64,000 nucleotides of DNA from Gracilaria domingensis (GCA_022539475.1 VCMS01000013.1:310001-374000), one strand, 5' to 3'; positions 31,974-41,605 are shown, numbered from the stretch's first letter. Notes: generated by a model from the letters alone, not told the origin. Made by a program: numbers and translations.

Positions 31974-32759
31974 TTACTTGGGTTGTTGCTCGTATTCGAA
32001 GTACTTTTCTACTTCGAAAGAATGTTCAAGCTGTCCACCATATTCTGCCGGAATGGCTTGCCAGTCCAAAAACGGGGCGTCGACGGTTTGTCCCCTCTTG
32101 ACGAAGCGCAGTTTCTCCCTAGTAACCGGGTCAATAAAGGGGCGAATCATCTTGAACAGAGCGAAAAAGAAAGAGGGAGCGTCATAAAACAGCATACCAC
32201 CCAACCGCTCAGGGTAATGCGTTTGCAAAATATGAGTGGTTTGTTTCATGGTAGATAGAGAGGGACTTGTGGCAGTAGAAATCTTGCCGGTGAAATAGTC
32301 AACAATGACGATAAACTTGCCATCTCCAGATTGCTCCGACATGTATGCGGCTCTTTCAAGGGTATACACCAGATAGCGAATGTTACCCTGGCCGTCGGCC
32401 GAGTTTTCTAGACCAGGTCTCATGATGATGACAGCCCTGCCGTTGGCATCAACGGCGGGTAACACGTACATCTTTCCTGATTGCGCTTCATGATGTAGCG
32501 ATTGCTTATAAAGTTGATACAGACTGAACGGCTTGTACGACACTCTCCACGAAAGAGTTTGATTGAGCTGCTTGAAGGCCTTGACGGGGTCATTGTTCCT
32601 AGCGGTCAAGTAGCGCTTCAACGTGGTTTCGGTGAGGAACTTTGAGTGTACGGGATCTTGTGCCTCGCGTTCGACCAAAAGCTTGAGCGCATCAAGCGGG
32701 TCTGACGGCAGCTGCGGGTCCGGTGTGGTGGAGTATACGCTGCGCAGTCTGGAAAGCAT
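31974..32759 (-). CDS. Sec14-like CRAL-TRIO lipid-binding protein
   Basis: A 261-residue protein from an ATG at 32759. The N-terminal helical CRAL-TRIO-N part includes LKRYLTARNNDPVKAFKQLN. The lipid-binding lobe follows with the usual blocks: GRAVIIMRPGLEN, KFIVIVDYFTG, HYPERLGGMLFYDAPSFFFALFKMIRPFIDP and a closing YGGQLEHSF. It probably exchanges or presents phosphoinositides or other lipids between membranes in the cytosol. The frame is open slightly upstream from a TTG. It is transcribed divergently from the LeuD gene and shares a 345-bp promoter interval with it. Confidence 0.9.
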   Translation of the reverse strand: MLSRLRSVYSTTPDPQLPSDPLDALKLLVEREAQDPVHSKFLTETTLKRYLTARNNDPVKAFKQLNQTLSWRVSYKPFSLYQLYKQSLHHEAQSGKMYVLPAVDANGRAVIIMRPGLENSADGQGNIRYLVYTLERAAYMSEQSGDGKFIVIVDYFTGKISTATSPSLSTMKQTTHILQTHYPERLGGMLFYDAPSFFFALFKMIRPFIDPVTREKLRFVKRGQTVDAPFLDWQAIPAEYGGQLEHSFEVEKYFEYEQQPK

Positions 32760-33104
32760 CGTATGCTGCTGAGCTGTGGCGCGGACGATGGAAGACAAGT
32801 CGCACCAGCGAAACAGTGCGGCAGAAGGTTACCTTCGACAAACACCTGAGCAGAGCAAACAGGAGCAGGTGAGGTGGAATGACAGGCACAGAATGACAGG
32901 GTCGCGGGCTGATGCGCTGCCAGTTTTCGGACACGTGTTCCACGTCCTTTATCCACGGTTGCGCCGCTGTCCCACGCACGCGGAGAGATGATCCGTCGCG
33001 AAGATGCGCTGCAGCAGCGGGAGCTCCGCATTAAAAAGGCATTGTCGTCGTCGACCGCTCCGCAGCTTGACTGACTGTTGTACCCCACACAACTGCCTCG
33101 ACTC
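32760..33104. promoter_or_regulatory. shared divergent promoter, Sec14-like / LeuD
   Basis: The 345 bp between two divergent ATGs. No clear TATA box is visible on either side. Confidence 0.45.
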
Positions 33105-33809
33105 ATGGCGTTCGTACCCTCGTTACCGCTGGCAAAGGCCTCCGTGCGACCCGTCGTATCGCCGCGTCGCCCCGTTCATAGCGCGCAGACGCGTGCAACT
33201 CGCTCTGCGAGCGCGCGCGCACCGCCGTCAATGAGCGCGCCGAAGACGTCCAAGCGAGACGGCAACGAGATTCGAGGCACCGTGTTCGTCGTCGGCGACA
33301 ACATCGACACCGATCAAATCATCCCTGCAGAATATTTGACGCTGGTACCATCCAATCCAGACGAGTACAAAAAACTAGGCTCGTATGCATTAATCGGACT
33401 TCCAGAAGAACTTTATCCCACTCGATACGTACAACAGGGGCAGTCTACCACGCAGTACAAGATCATAATTGCCGGACACAACTTTGGTTGTGGGTCCAGT
33501 CGCGAACACGCACCGGTTGCACTGGGTGCTGCCGGAGGTTGTGCCGTCGTTGCGCAGAGTTATGCGCGCATTTTCTTCAGGAATTGTTCTGCGACGGGCG
33601 AGCTTTATCCATGGGAAAGCCAGACTCGTCTAGTGGAGCATTTCAGAACGGGTGATCAAGCGGTGATTGATTTTGAACGACGCGTCATTACGCACGTTGA
33701 AAGCGGTACCGAATACGCACTCAATGATCTTGGCGACGTGAGACCGGTGATAGATGCCGGTGGAATCTTCGAGTATGCGCGACAGACCGGCATGATTTCG
33801 AAAAAGTAA
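33105..33809 (+). CDS. leuD: 3-isopropylmalate dehydratase small subunit, plastid-targeted
   Basis: A 234-residue protein. The first 45 residues (MAFVPSLPLAKASVRPVVSP and on) are rich in Ser/Arg/Pro/Ala with no acidic residue, a typical plastid transit peptide. The mature part shows small-subunit aconitase-family signatures: GDNIDTDQIIPAEYL, the active-site loop GHNFGCGSSREHAP and YARIFFRNCSATGELYPW. With the large subunit (LeuC, not in this window) it isomerises 2-isopropylmalate to 3-isopropylmalate in leucine synthesis. The ATG at 33105 gives the transit peptide; an upstream in-frame TTG at 33078 is not needed. Its stop lies 16 nt from the stop of the convergent membrane-protein gene. Confidence 0.95.
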   Translation: MAFVPSLPLAKASVRPVVSPRRPVHSAQTRATRSASARAPPSMSAPKTSKRDGNEIRGTVFVVGDNIDTDQIIPAEYLTLVPSNPDEYKKLGSYALIGLPEELYPTRYVQQGQSTTQYKIIIAGHNFGCGSSREHAPVALGAAGGCAVVAQSYARIFFRNCSATGELYPWESQTRLVEHFRTGDQAVIDFERRVITHVESGTEYALNDLGDVRPVIDAGGIFEYARQTGMISKK

Positions 33810-33825
33810 ACGGACATGCTCATCG

Positions 33826-34842
33826 TCATCGTTGACAATACAACACGTACAGAAATAGTATGGCTACTACCTGAACGCCTCGACAAAGCAATGGAAAGTA
33901 TTCGCCTGCTCTTACATCACTGCTCCAAACAAGCGTGCGAAACGTCAACGCAATCACAGTAAATACGCCAAACGCACGTCCGACAGAGCCGTGTCCCCAT
34001 TTCACTCCGGTACGCTCTTCTTCGCTGAATGCTTCGAAGCCGATCATCATGAGGCGTACGAAGCGCGTTGCCCTCGACATGGCCATGAACAACAGTACAA
34101 CGGTGACGATGAGCAACAGCGCTCTACCTTCATCGGAAAGCACCTGCGTCTCCAAGCAACCGAAAAGCAGCACGACGAAGGCGTACAGACTGAGCATGGA
34201 AGCCTCCACAACGTTGGCATCATCGTTGTAAAACGAGTACGAAAGCAATAGCACGCTGGATGTACACGCTATGGCGGCGTATTGGGGGCGAATCAAGGCG
34301 ACGTACGTGCCGATTGACGCGGCGCAGACGAGACAGAAAAAGGTGAACAAGAGTAACAGACGTTTTGCCGTAGATGAACCTTGAACTTGTGCTCGATACA
34401 TATGTGTCTCCCACGTGCGCGCAAGCCTCATCAGTTCATACGTGACGACAGCCGATTCAAACCACGACACAAAGGGGCCCACAAAGAACACGAGGCGAGA
34501 ATAGATGGTGATAAACGCAGATGGTTTCCTAGAAGAAGGGAACAAGAAGCCGGCAACGCGACCAAGAAAGCCTTCATAATGAAAGTAATTGGAAGTCAGC
34601 GCCAGGAAAATGGTGACATTCGTGACGGAAGAAAGCAACGAAGAAAGGTAAACAGCAGCGGTATCATCTAAAGGAAGGTCGAACACGGTGAGCAAGGTGC
34701 GCAGCGTCACAATGGCTGACAGCCGTAGAATGTGGTCGCGCGAAATGCGTACGCCGAATAGCGTAAAGGCCGGCGCGGTGAAGGGTGCCGCGAGCGTGCG
34801 AATGCCTGCATTGCGTTGCGATGGCGAGAACAGCAGGTTCAT
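33826..34842 (-). CDS. polytopic membrane protein of unknown function
   Basis: A 338-residue protein from an ATG at 34842, with about seven to nine hydrophobic spans, for example YLSSLLSSVTNVTIFLALTS, LLLLFTFFCLVCAASIGTYV, MLSLYAFVVLLFGCLETQVL, ALLLIVTVVLLFMAM and GVQVVAILFLYVLYC. A short acidic loop (FEAFSEEERTGVKWGHGS) precedes the last two spans. I do not recognise the family and assign no function. The frame stays open upstream to a GTG. It converges on LeuD with a 16-nt gap between stop codons, so their 3'UTRs must overlap. Confidence 0.75.
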   Translation of the reverse strand: MNLLFSPSQRNAGIRTLAAPFTAPAFTLFGVRISRDHILRLSAIVTLRTLLTVFDLPLDDTAAVYLSSLLSSVTNVTIFLALTSNYFHYEGFLGRVAGFLFPSSRKPSAFITIYSRLVFFVGPFVSWFESAVVTYELMRLARTWETHMYRAQVQGSSTAKRLLLLFTFFCLVCAASIGTYVALIRPQYAAIACTSSVLLLSYSFYNDDANVVEASMLSLYAFVVLLFGCLETQVLSDEGRALLLIVTVVLLFMAMSRATRFVRLMMIGFEAFSEEERTGVKWGHGSVGRAFGVFTVIALTFRTLVWSSDVRAGEYFPLLCRGVQVVAILFLYVLYCQR

Positions 34843-35125
34843 TGTGACGGGAGGCGCTGACGGACAACTGTTTGAAGACGCATCGAACGACGGGGGATCG
34901 GACACAGTTGGGCGCCTGTTGGAGGATCAAAACGCAGGCGATCAAACTGAATTAACTTCTCATACATAAAGTTTATGCTGCACCAACGGTAATTTATAAG
35001 CCGCCTGTGCTCATGAAACCTGGTCATCAGTTCCGAACTTCGAAGTGCGAATGTACCAAGGTAGATGAGCATTGCAGCGCGCGTTTGTGTCGCAGCGTGC
35101 GCCACGGTCCCTGAGCGCCACCGCG
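34843..35125. promoter_or_regulatory. shared divergent promoter, membrane protein / codanin-like
   Basis: The 283 bp between divergent ATGs. It holds an AT-rich TAATTTATAAG element near 34991-35001 that could serve as a TATA box. Confidence 0.45.
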
Positions 35126-37663
35126 ATGAGCGCGCAACCTGCACCCACAGCCATTGCCGCCGCGCGCCACTTCCTCGCCACCTTTGCCTCGGCGCTTGAC
35201 GCCCAACGCCATTCTCCCTCTCCCGCCTCCTCGCCACCCCCCCGTCGCAAGCCACGCCGCCGTCTCCGCCCCGTCTCGCTCACATCCACTCCACCACCTG
35301 ACCGCACTTCGCAGCCGAATGGCTTCGCTGCGCACGCCCAGCACGGGTCGGACGACTGTGCGCCGATCAATGCACAAGGGGCGCGCCTCTCGGTGCCGGT
35401 TGGCGCCTTTCGCGCTCAGGACGAACCGGGGGAGAGCCCATTCTTGAGGGAGTTGGAAGCCAAGTCTTTCCAGACTGCGGACGAAGCCTGCTCTTCTTCT
35501 GCTTCTGTTACGGGTGCAGAAGAGAACCGGCCCGATACGGAACGTGATGGGATAAAGAAGGGCAGGGAACAAGTGCAGGGCGATGGTGCGCTGTTGTCTG
35601 ATGGTCTGCGACGGCAGGCGGTAGCACACGCGGCTCATATTTGCACTGTTTCGAATGAGGGCGTGTTGTTTCTTGAGGCACTACTGTCTCTTCATCAACT
35701 TAAGGGTGCTGCTGCGACGAATGGCACGGTGCAAAACCCGTCGGACCTCATTCATCATGCTTCTGGTGCTGAGCGAGCCGCGTATTGCCAAGCTGTTTTA
35801 GTAGAGCTTGGTCATGTGTTGCGCACATTCCCAATCCCGATACAACGCGCTCTCAAGCAAAGCCATGACAGCTGCTTTCCACAGCCTGGTACAGGCCGTT
35901 GGCTACCACCTCACCCGCCAAACGTATCTTTCCGTCTTTTGCAAGAAGAGCTTAGTGATGTAAAGCCCATGTCTAACCGCCTCAAAACCAACTTGGAAAT
36001 GGCATGGGACGCCTTGTTAGACATGTTGCGTACGTACTGCGGACATAAAAGGGAGGCTGCCGGTTCCTTCAATGAAGAAAAGTTACACACTTTCATGTCC
36101 TCCCTTCACCCTTGTAACATCGATATCTTCGCCGCCAGATTCGTCAATTTGTTAAGTACCCATACCATCAATGCGCAGCAGCCCAATCACATTCGCTTGC
36201 TCGACGAACGTCTTCATGCGTTATCCACCTCGTCGAACGCTGCAAATCAAAACGGGGTCACACTTCATCGCGTTCCACAATCAGTGCTCGTAGCGTTTGA
36301 CGATGTTCCGGCTCACAAATTCTTTGCTCGATTCATGATTGCCGTCGATTCAGCACGATTCAACACAGCGCTCCAACCAAGATTTCTTGGGCGTGTGTTG
36401 AAGGCTTTGAACAAAGTATCTACCGTTGCATCGAATCATGAGTTCTGCGATGCTGTACTTGAGGCTCGTTTATACTCTCGTTTTCTTGCTGTTGTGATGC
36501 ACGCTATGAATTGGGCACATTCTCCGTTCGCAATATCTGGATCGTCGTTGCCGGATGAATCTTTGCCACGGCAGAACAAGGAGCCAGAGAGGGGAAAGAT
36601 TACTGATGCTCACAAGAAACGGTCAGGCAACTCTCGTAAAGCAGCAAGTAAGAAAGAACAAGGATCACAAAATGGACATAATGAAGATGAAGGTGCATCG
36701 GATGTCACTCACAAACGGACATCGTCGACGAAAAATCATCTGCACACATCTCAATCTGTCCGATCTGACGAAACACCTGGTTTGGGGTCTCATGCGCTGC
36801 AATGGCGCGCTTGGCATCTTTCCGCCTGGTGGCAAAGCATCTTCAACATCAATGAACTAATCATCAGCGCTGTTTCATCGAAACAAACAGCTGCAGTAGT
36901 TGCAGCCGCTGCTGTCGCAGATGTGTTTCTCAGGTTCGCTGCAGCAGATCCAGTGGCAAAGTCGAGCGTATGGTTTCAAAACGGCCTTTCCGCTATGAAA
37001 AAGCTTCGTATTGTTGATCAAGCCAGTGAGCTCAATATGCCACTGGTGCAATACTTGAGGACGGATTTGCTGACCTGTGATCAGATCGATGTAAAGGACG
37101 TGGACGGAAGAATAGATCAGCCGTTGGATGCCAAGTACGTGCTTCAATGTGATTCAAGTGAGTGGTCGGCGATCGGGAACATGAGATTGTTACAAGAATG
37201 TTGCACATCTCTAGCACGCTTCCGCAAAAATTTGGCGGAGTGCAGTGACGCAAAGCTGCAGAAGACGGCGTCCAGAAGAATCACACCTCGAATGACAAGT
37301 GTTTCTGACTCACCGTCTCCACTGCACGATCGCTCCGTAGCTGAGAAAGAAGATGCCTCCAGAAAAGAAGAGGAAGAAAAGGAACATAAGGAGCCGGGAA
37401 GTGATCAAAACAAACAAGAACGGTTTCGGAAAGAGTTTCTATCTCGACTGGATTCGAGACTGATAGATTTGATGCAAGTGGTCATGTCTTCGCGTCCAGA
37501 AAGCGAAGAAGATGCGCGGAAAAAATACTTCAGAGTAGCGAAAACTTTGTATTCAGACGTACCAACAACTGTGCGAGCGGTAGCAGCACATATTTGTGGT
37601 CATCAAGTGGGACTGAGACTACGTTCAGAGCCAAGCAGAACATCCGCACGTCCGAAAACGTAG
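35126..37663 (+). CDS. large helical protein, tentatively codanin-1-like
   Basis: An 845-residue single-exon protein from an ATG at 35126. A short helical start (AIAAARHFLATFASALDAQR) is followed by a basic, proline-rich unstructured stretch. Alpha-helical blocks then run across about residues 170-480, including FFARFMIAVDSARFNTALQP and FLGRVLKALNK. A charged linker (KKRSGNSRKAASKKEQGSQN) precedes a further helical domain, and an acidic coiled segment near 760 leads to VPTTVRAVAAHICGHQ near the end. The helical blocks and C-terminal motif recall codanin-1, which binds the histone chaperone ASF1 and affects histone supply. The match is from memory of the family pattern and is weak; the protein itself is certainly real. 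Confidence 0.6.
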   Translation: MSAQPAPTAIAAARHFLATFASALDAQRHSPSPASSPPPRRKPRRRLRPVSLTSTPPPDRTSQPNGFAAHAQHGSDDCAPINAQGARLSVPVGAFRAQDEPGESPFLRELEAKSFQTADEACSSSASVTGAEENRPDTERDGIKKGREQVQGDGALLSDGLRRQAVAHAAHICTVSNEGVLFLEALLSLHQLKGAAATNGTVQNPSDLIHHASGAERAAYCQAVLVELGHVLRTFPIPIQRALKQSHDSCFPQPGTGRWLPPHPPNVSFRLLQEELSDVKPMSNRLKTNLEMAWDALLDMLRTYCGHKREAAGSFNEEKLHTFMSSLHPCNIDIFAARFVNLLSTHTINAQQPNHIRLLDERLHALSTSSNAANQNGVTLHRVPQSVLVAFDDVPAHKFFARFMIAVDSARFNTALQPRFLGRVLKALNKVSTVASNHEFCDAVLEARLYSRFLAVVMHAMNWAHSPFAISGSSLPDESLPRQNKEPERGKITDAHKKRSGNSRKAASKKEQGSQNGHNEDEGASDVTHKRTSSTKNHLHTSQSVRSDETPGLGSHALQWRAWHLSAWWQSIFNINELIISAVSSKQTAAVVAAAAVADVFLRFAAADPVAKSSVWFQNGLSAMKKLRIVDQASELNMPLVQYLRTDLLTCDQIDVKDVDGRIDQPLDAKYVLQCDSSEWSAIGNMRLLQECCTSLARFRKNLAECSDAKLQKTASRRITPRMTSVSDSPSPLHDRSVAEKEDASRKEEEEKEHKEPGSDQNKQERFRKEFLSRLDSRLIDLMQVVMSSRPESEEDARKKYFRVAKTLYSDVPTTVRAVAAHICGHQVGLRLRSEPSRTSARPKT

Positions 37664-37710
37664 GCACTTTTCTGCGTCGCGGACATAGTGTGGAGAGCAA
37701 AGAGCGAAAG

Positions 37711-37962
37711 CTAACTGATTTTGTCACTCAAGTTCAAAGAACATTTTACGAAAGCCTTCTCCAGCGCGGCGAGCGGATCGGGTACGCTAGACGCCCGATA
37801 GACGGCAAGCTGCGTAGACAATGGTAAACCATTAACCAAACATATTGACCAAGACAACGTCCCACCCATCAACAACCGGACACCAGACAAGAGAATAGCC
37901 TTCGAAAGCAACCATAACGCAGAAACCAACAGAAATTCACACAGAAAGTACGGGCGGAGCAT
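37711..37962 (-). CDS. small hydrophobic ORF downstream of eL41 (doubtful)
   Basis: An ATG-started frame of 83 residues with a hydrophobic N-terminus (FLLVSALWLLSKAILLSGV) and a C-terminal AALEKAFVKCSLNL helix. It lies 111 nt downstream of the eL41 stop on the same strand and may simply be 3' flanking sequence. No family is recognised. Confidence 0.2.
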   Translation of the reverse strand: MLRPYFLCEFLLVSALWLLSKAILLSGVRLLMGGTLSWSICLVNGLPLSTQLAVYRASSVPDPLAALEKAFVKCSLNLSDKIS

Positions 37963-38073
37963 AATTGGCCACGTTCGATCCTGGCTTTTGATGGCAAGGA
38001 GAGGAAAGAAAGGGAAGGAATGAAGGGGAGTGCAGGCGTATGGCAGCGTGTGGATATTGATGAGATACCCAGA

Positions 38074-38151
38074 TTACTTCGAACGGGCCCTCATCCTTCT
38101 CCTCTTACGCTTCAGACGCCTCATACGCTTCTTCTTCCATTTATCCCTCAT
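38074..38151 (-). CDS. RPL41: ribosomal protein eL41
   Basis: A 25-residue, almost wholly Lys/Arg/Met protein starting MRDKWKKKRMRRLKRK and ending ARSK. It matches eL41, the smallest cytosolic ribosomal protein, in length and residue pattern along its whole extent. eL41 bridges the large and small subunits. The gene is only 26 codons with its stop, which makes it easy to miss. A 91-nt intron with donor GAAG|GTAAGC and acceptor CGTCAG ends four bases before the ATG, and a TATA-like box lies about 80 nt further upstream; a 5'UTR intron is common in ribosomal protein genes. Confidence 0.93.
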   Translation of the reverse strand: MRDKWKKKRMRRLKRKRRRMRARSK

Positions 38152-38155
38152 ATTG

Positions 38156-38246
38156 CTGACGAGCGGAAATCGGAGAGATGGTTAGAGAGGTTTGGTGGGA
38201 AGAGCGGATGGTTTGGAACGGACGTGGTGCAGGCTTGGGAGCTTAC
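38156..38246 (-). other. RPL41: probable 5'UTR intron of eL41 gene
   Basis: Minus-strand GTAAGC donor at 38246 and a pyrimidine-rich acceptor ending CGTCAG at 38156, 91 nt apart, just before the CAAT-ATG start. The length agrees with the other introns in the window. Confidence 0.65.
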
Positions 38247-38320
38247 CTTCGTCTCGCGAAACGGTGATCGCGGTGATGACGAGCGATTGGCGTCGAGGCG
38301 GAAACCCAAGGTTCGCTGTC

Positions 38321-38328
38321 TTAAATAG
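38321..38328 (-). promoter_or_regulatory. RPL41: TATA-like box of eL41 gene
   Basis: Reads CTATTTAA on the minus strand, 74 nt upstream of the inferred 5'UTR intron donor. Confidence 0.4.
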
Positions 38329-38880
38329 CTGCGAGCGCCGTCGACTGCCCAAAATCACTTTCTGTAAGAAGCGATGGTTTACAGTATAACGTACACATGG
38401 TGGAATAGTTGGCAAACGTGTGCGGCACAAACACAGGATTTGCGTGCATTCTTCTGTGCAGTGGGGCTGTTTTGCATCTGCTTAGCAGATTCTGCTACTT
38501 AACACTTGCACTGCTCATAGACTCTGCGATATTCCTACAAAGTACATATATATGTATAGTGATAGGCAAGAGTTATACCCATGGGGCAGATTTGAAAGTT
38601 CCGCGCTCAATGTGGCAAACACGACACCGTTAGTAGTAGACGAGTAGAGACTAAAGGGAAACTGACGATGCTCGAGTCGTGCGCTTCTTCGTTCCGGAAG
38701 TGGATAATAGCGCACGTCGTTCGGTCAGAGATGAAGCTATCTTTACCCGTAGATGAGGTCCATCGGCTGGTCCAGTGACAGCTTCGTGTTCGCTTGATTC
38801 AAACTGCAGAAGCCGCGCACCTCGTGGATTGGTTTGAACACCTCAATTCCTAAAAATCCAACTGATTCGGGTCCTCCTAG

Positions 38881-38961
38881 CATTCACTTAGGCGTAGGCG
38901 AAATGGGACATGGGCTGGGCGTAACCGATGACACCACCGAAGGATGCAAAGTAGGATGACT
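38881..38961 (-). repeat. 80-bp segment shared with the RING-kinase linker
   Basis: On the minus strand this segment matches 50391-50470 at about 80% identity, including exact blocks TCATCCTACTTTGCATCCTTC-like (21 nt) and ACGCCCAGCCCAT. Several differences are synonymous in the kinase frame (HPTLHPS...SSVTPSP), so the segment looks like a relic of kinase-type coding sequence. A pyrimidine tract ending TTCTAG directly precedes it. Confidence 0.8.
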
Positions 38962-39016
38962 AGAAGAGGTCAAGAAAGTACAGATATATGACGTTACATC
39001 TGTATTTCTTGCAGGT

Positions 39017-41605
39017 TCATGTCGAAGATCTACCGAAGTCATTGTCAGCTGACGGTTGTGCAAGAATGCTCAAGAGATCGTCGGAACCTACACCCTCTGT
39101 CTTTGTTGACGATATGCCTGAATCACCGAGAACATCGAAGAGAGAAACTTCCTTCTGACTTTGCGAGGCACTCATAACGTCTGTTGTCATGCCGCCACCA
39201 TCTGTGGACGGAAGTGCAGGGAAAGCATTTCCACCTTCCCCAGATACATCTTCTATAAGATCGAGGAGAACACCGTCTCTCTGTGGGCCAGAGACACTCG
39301 AATTAATGCGCGCGCTCGCTCTTCTTTGCTTTGCCCTTCTTTGAATAGTAGCGAAGTCAAGGGGAGGGAGCCGCACCATAACTGTATTGAGCACTGGTCG
39401 AAGTTCTTCTCGGAGCAGCGTCATGTACTCACATGCTCGCTGTTGCACTTCAATGTCCGTCGACATTGCATGTGCGGAGAGAATGTAGCAGACCTGATCT
39501 GGAATGGAACCGTTTGCGATACTCGCACCATCCATTCCAAGATTCTCGAGACTAACCAGTGCACTACTCGTAATCCCCGTCTGTGCAGAAACTGGGACAA
39601 GGGATCGACTTTCCTTTCCATCGTCCAAATTCAGCCCATCCAATAGGTCGTCTGCTAAAGTAGATTCCTTAGTAGCTGAGGAGTCCTTGGGTGGGGCTGG
39701 AAGAGCCTGAAACATGGATTCAATCCCTCCATCAGCATTCGGCTCAGGTAATGATTGATGGCAAACAAACTTCATCAGACTGGTTAAGGCAACTTCCGTC
39801 AAAATGCTCATTTCAGCATTTCTTTCAATCCCGTTTGCGTCCAACCAGATATCCTCAACCGTCTCGTTCGATGCCAAAACCTCCCTGAAAGCGTCCAATA
39901 CTTGCGGCATTTGCAACCCAATGGTGGACGTGGTTTCACCATACTCCCCCAAAACGTAAATTGCAACCCGTTCTAGACGTAATTTTCTGCTCCGCGGATT
40001 TAGTCTCACACTGTGCTGCGCCTGTTCAACTTTCTCCTCACCGTCTCCGAACTCGAGAAGATTCGTTTGTTTTGGCTTAACCTCTCGACTCTCATCCGCG
40101 TTCTTCATAAACGCTTCGGTGAACAGCTGTTTGACAGCATGTCCTTGTACGTGTGGCTTTGAAGATATCAGTGCCAAGCAAGTATTAACAAGATCCTCAG
40201 GCATATTTGTATCTGCCATTACCAAGGCCTGTACGAACATGTCAACTTTCTTCGTATCGGCTGTGCCGAATCTGTCGAGCAAGGAGACCAGCTTCGAACA
40301 TCCGTCTTGAATGGCTTCTTGAAACTTGCTTTTCTCAATGTACTCCAGAAGCGCCGTAAGCATTTCCTCACAGTTAGATTCGTTTGTGGTTCTATACAAC
40401 AGCTCCGCAGCTCTTTTCCTGACAGTTGGGTCTGACTCGCGTAAACCAGATAAGACTTTATCTTTCAGCCCAGGTATCTGCGACAAGGCATTACTTCCGT
40501 AAACATCAGCAACGGAAATGAGTTCTTGAAGTCCAATGTACCTAACAGTGGCCTCTTTGTGGGACAGAAAGTTAATTAACACCGAGATTGATTGATTCCA
40601 TAGATTCTCGTCGGGATTGAGTGCGATAATAGCACGAACGCATTCATACAATACCGCGCAACCTGACAAGGATGTCGATTCAGTCGAAGAAGCGATTTGA
40701 GAAAGAATATCATGTACAAATCTGTTTTGCTCCTCAGAAAGACCCACCATAATCAAATGTCTCAATGTGGAAATGAGCTTGACATGAATACCAGGGTTCT
40801 TAACTTTGGACACAAGCGTGGAAGGCATACCTTTCAAAGGTTGTTGCGTGCGCTCGCGGAGAAGATAATCGTTACAAACGTTAAGGACGACAGGAACAAG
40901 ACGCTGATGAAACATGTCCATATCCGAAGCTCCCTGTTTACATAGAGTAGAAACCAATGTTGAAGCAGATATGTACAATCTCTGTGACTTGGATTCGAAC
41001 ATTGCCGGAATTGCTTCCAAGATCCCAGAAGTTTCCTCAGGTGTGAGCTTTCTCAAGGCACGAACGGCAGCCAGCGCTGCCTTCTTCTGAATATAAGGAT
41101 CAGGGGAATGTAAATGTGTCTCAATCTGCGGTAACAAATCGCGAACCATCTCAACGCTGGCAATGTCACTCAGTAGGTTGAGCGCCAGGCTGATGATATT
41201 GACGTCATCACTCTGCAGATCGCGTTGCAAACTGTTAGTAATCAACATTAGAATTTGTTCTGACTCATCAACGAGAATTATCAATCCTAAGTATGCAATC
41301 CTCTTATCGTTATACTTATTGCTAGCACATAGCTTGATACATTCCGTCATTCCAAAGTCAGTTGGATAGCCATTCATATGAAAGAACAGAAGTTTGGCAA
41401 CATTACGCCGACGAAACGCTTTGTCTCCTTCGCGAAACAGATCTCGAATGTGAGCCGATTCTTTCTTCACGAGCGCCCGCTCTTCTGAACGAGTGGTACA
41501 GGCACGGTAGGCTTTGACAACTTCTTTCAAAGTTCTGCACATGTACGTACGTTTCGCCTTCGACCAGTTCGACTTCGCACTTTTCATGAGCTTCTTGGCG
41601 TTCAT
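39017..41605 (-). CDS. AP1G: AP-1 complex subunit gamma (gamma-adaptin), ear domain missing
   Basis: An 862-residue protein from an ATG at 41605 (MNAKKLMKSAKSNWSKAKRT). The trunk is a typical adaptin superhelix: ECIKLCASNKYNDKRIAYLG, DVNIISLALNLLSDIASVEM, DPYIQKKAALAAVRALRKL and VSVADVYGSN-type repeats, ending with IEVQQRACEYMTLL. A hinge follows with DLLDGL, LLDLIED and DLLSIL motifs that resemble clathrin-box and acidic-dileucine elements. The frame stops in that hinge, so the C-terminal beta-sandwich ear (about 115 residues) that binds accessory proteins in animals, plants and fungi is absent. AP-1 sorts cargo at the trans-Golgi and endosomes. Earless gamma may be real, or a short last exon may have been missed. 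Confidence 0.92.
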   Translation of the reverse strand: MNAKKLMKSAKSNWSKAKRTYMCRTLKEVVKAYRACTTRSEERALVKKESAHIRDLFREGDKAFRRRNVAKLLFFHMNGYPTDFGMTECIKLCASNKYNDKRIAYLGLIILVDESEQILMLITNSLQRDLQSDDVNIISLALNLLSDIASVEMVRDLLPQIETHLHSPDPYIQKKAALAAVRALRKLTPEETSGILEAIPAMFESKSQRLYISASTLVSTLCKQGASDMDMFHQRLVPVVLNVCNDYLLRERTQQPLKGMPSTLVSKVKNPGIHVKLISTLRHLIMVGLSEEQNRFVHDILSQIASSTESTSLSGCAVLYECVRAIIALNPDENLWNQSISVLINFLSHKEATVRYIGLQELISVADVYGSNALSQIPGLKDKVLSGLRESDPTVRKRAAELLYRTTNESNCEEMLTALLEYIEKSKFQEAIQDGCSKLVSLLDRFGTADTKKVDMFVQALVMADTNMPEDLVNTCLALISSKPHVQGHAVKQLFTEAFMKNADESREVKPKQTNLLEFGDGEEKVEQAQHSVRLNPRSRKLRLERVAIYVLGEYGETTSTIGLQMPQVLDAFREVLASNETVEDIWLDANGIERNAEMSILTEVALTSLMKFVCHQSLPEPNADGGIESMFQALPAPPKDSSATKESTLADDLLDGLNLDDGKESRSLVPVSAQTGITSSALVSLENLGMDGASIANGSIPDQVCYILSAHAMSTDIEVQQRACEYMTLLREELRPVLNTVMVRLPPLDFATIQRRAKQRRASARINSSVSGPQRDGVLLDLIEDVSGEGGNAFPALPSTDGGGMTTDVMSASQSQKEVSLFDVLGDSGISSTKTEGVGSDDLLSILAQPSADNDFGRSST

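Larger units (their letters stand above)
38247..39016. other. intergenic region between eL41 and AP-1 gamma genes
   Basis: It holds the eL41 promoter and a duplicated 80-bp segment listed separately. No further gene is supported. Confidence 0.45.
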
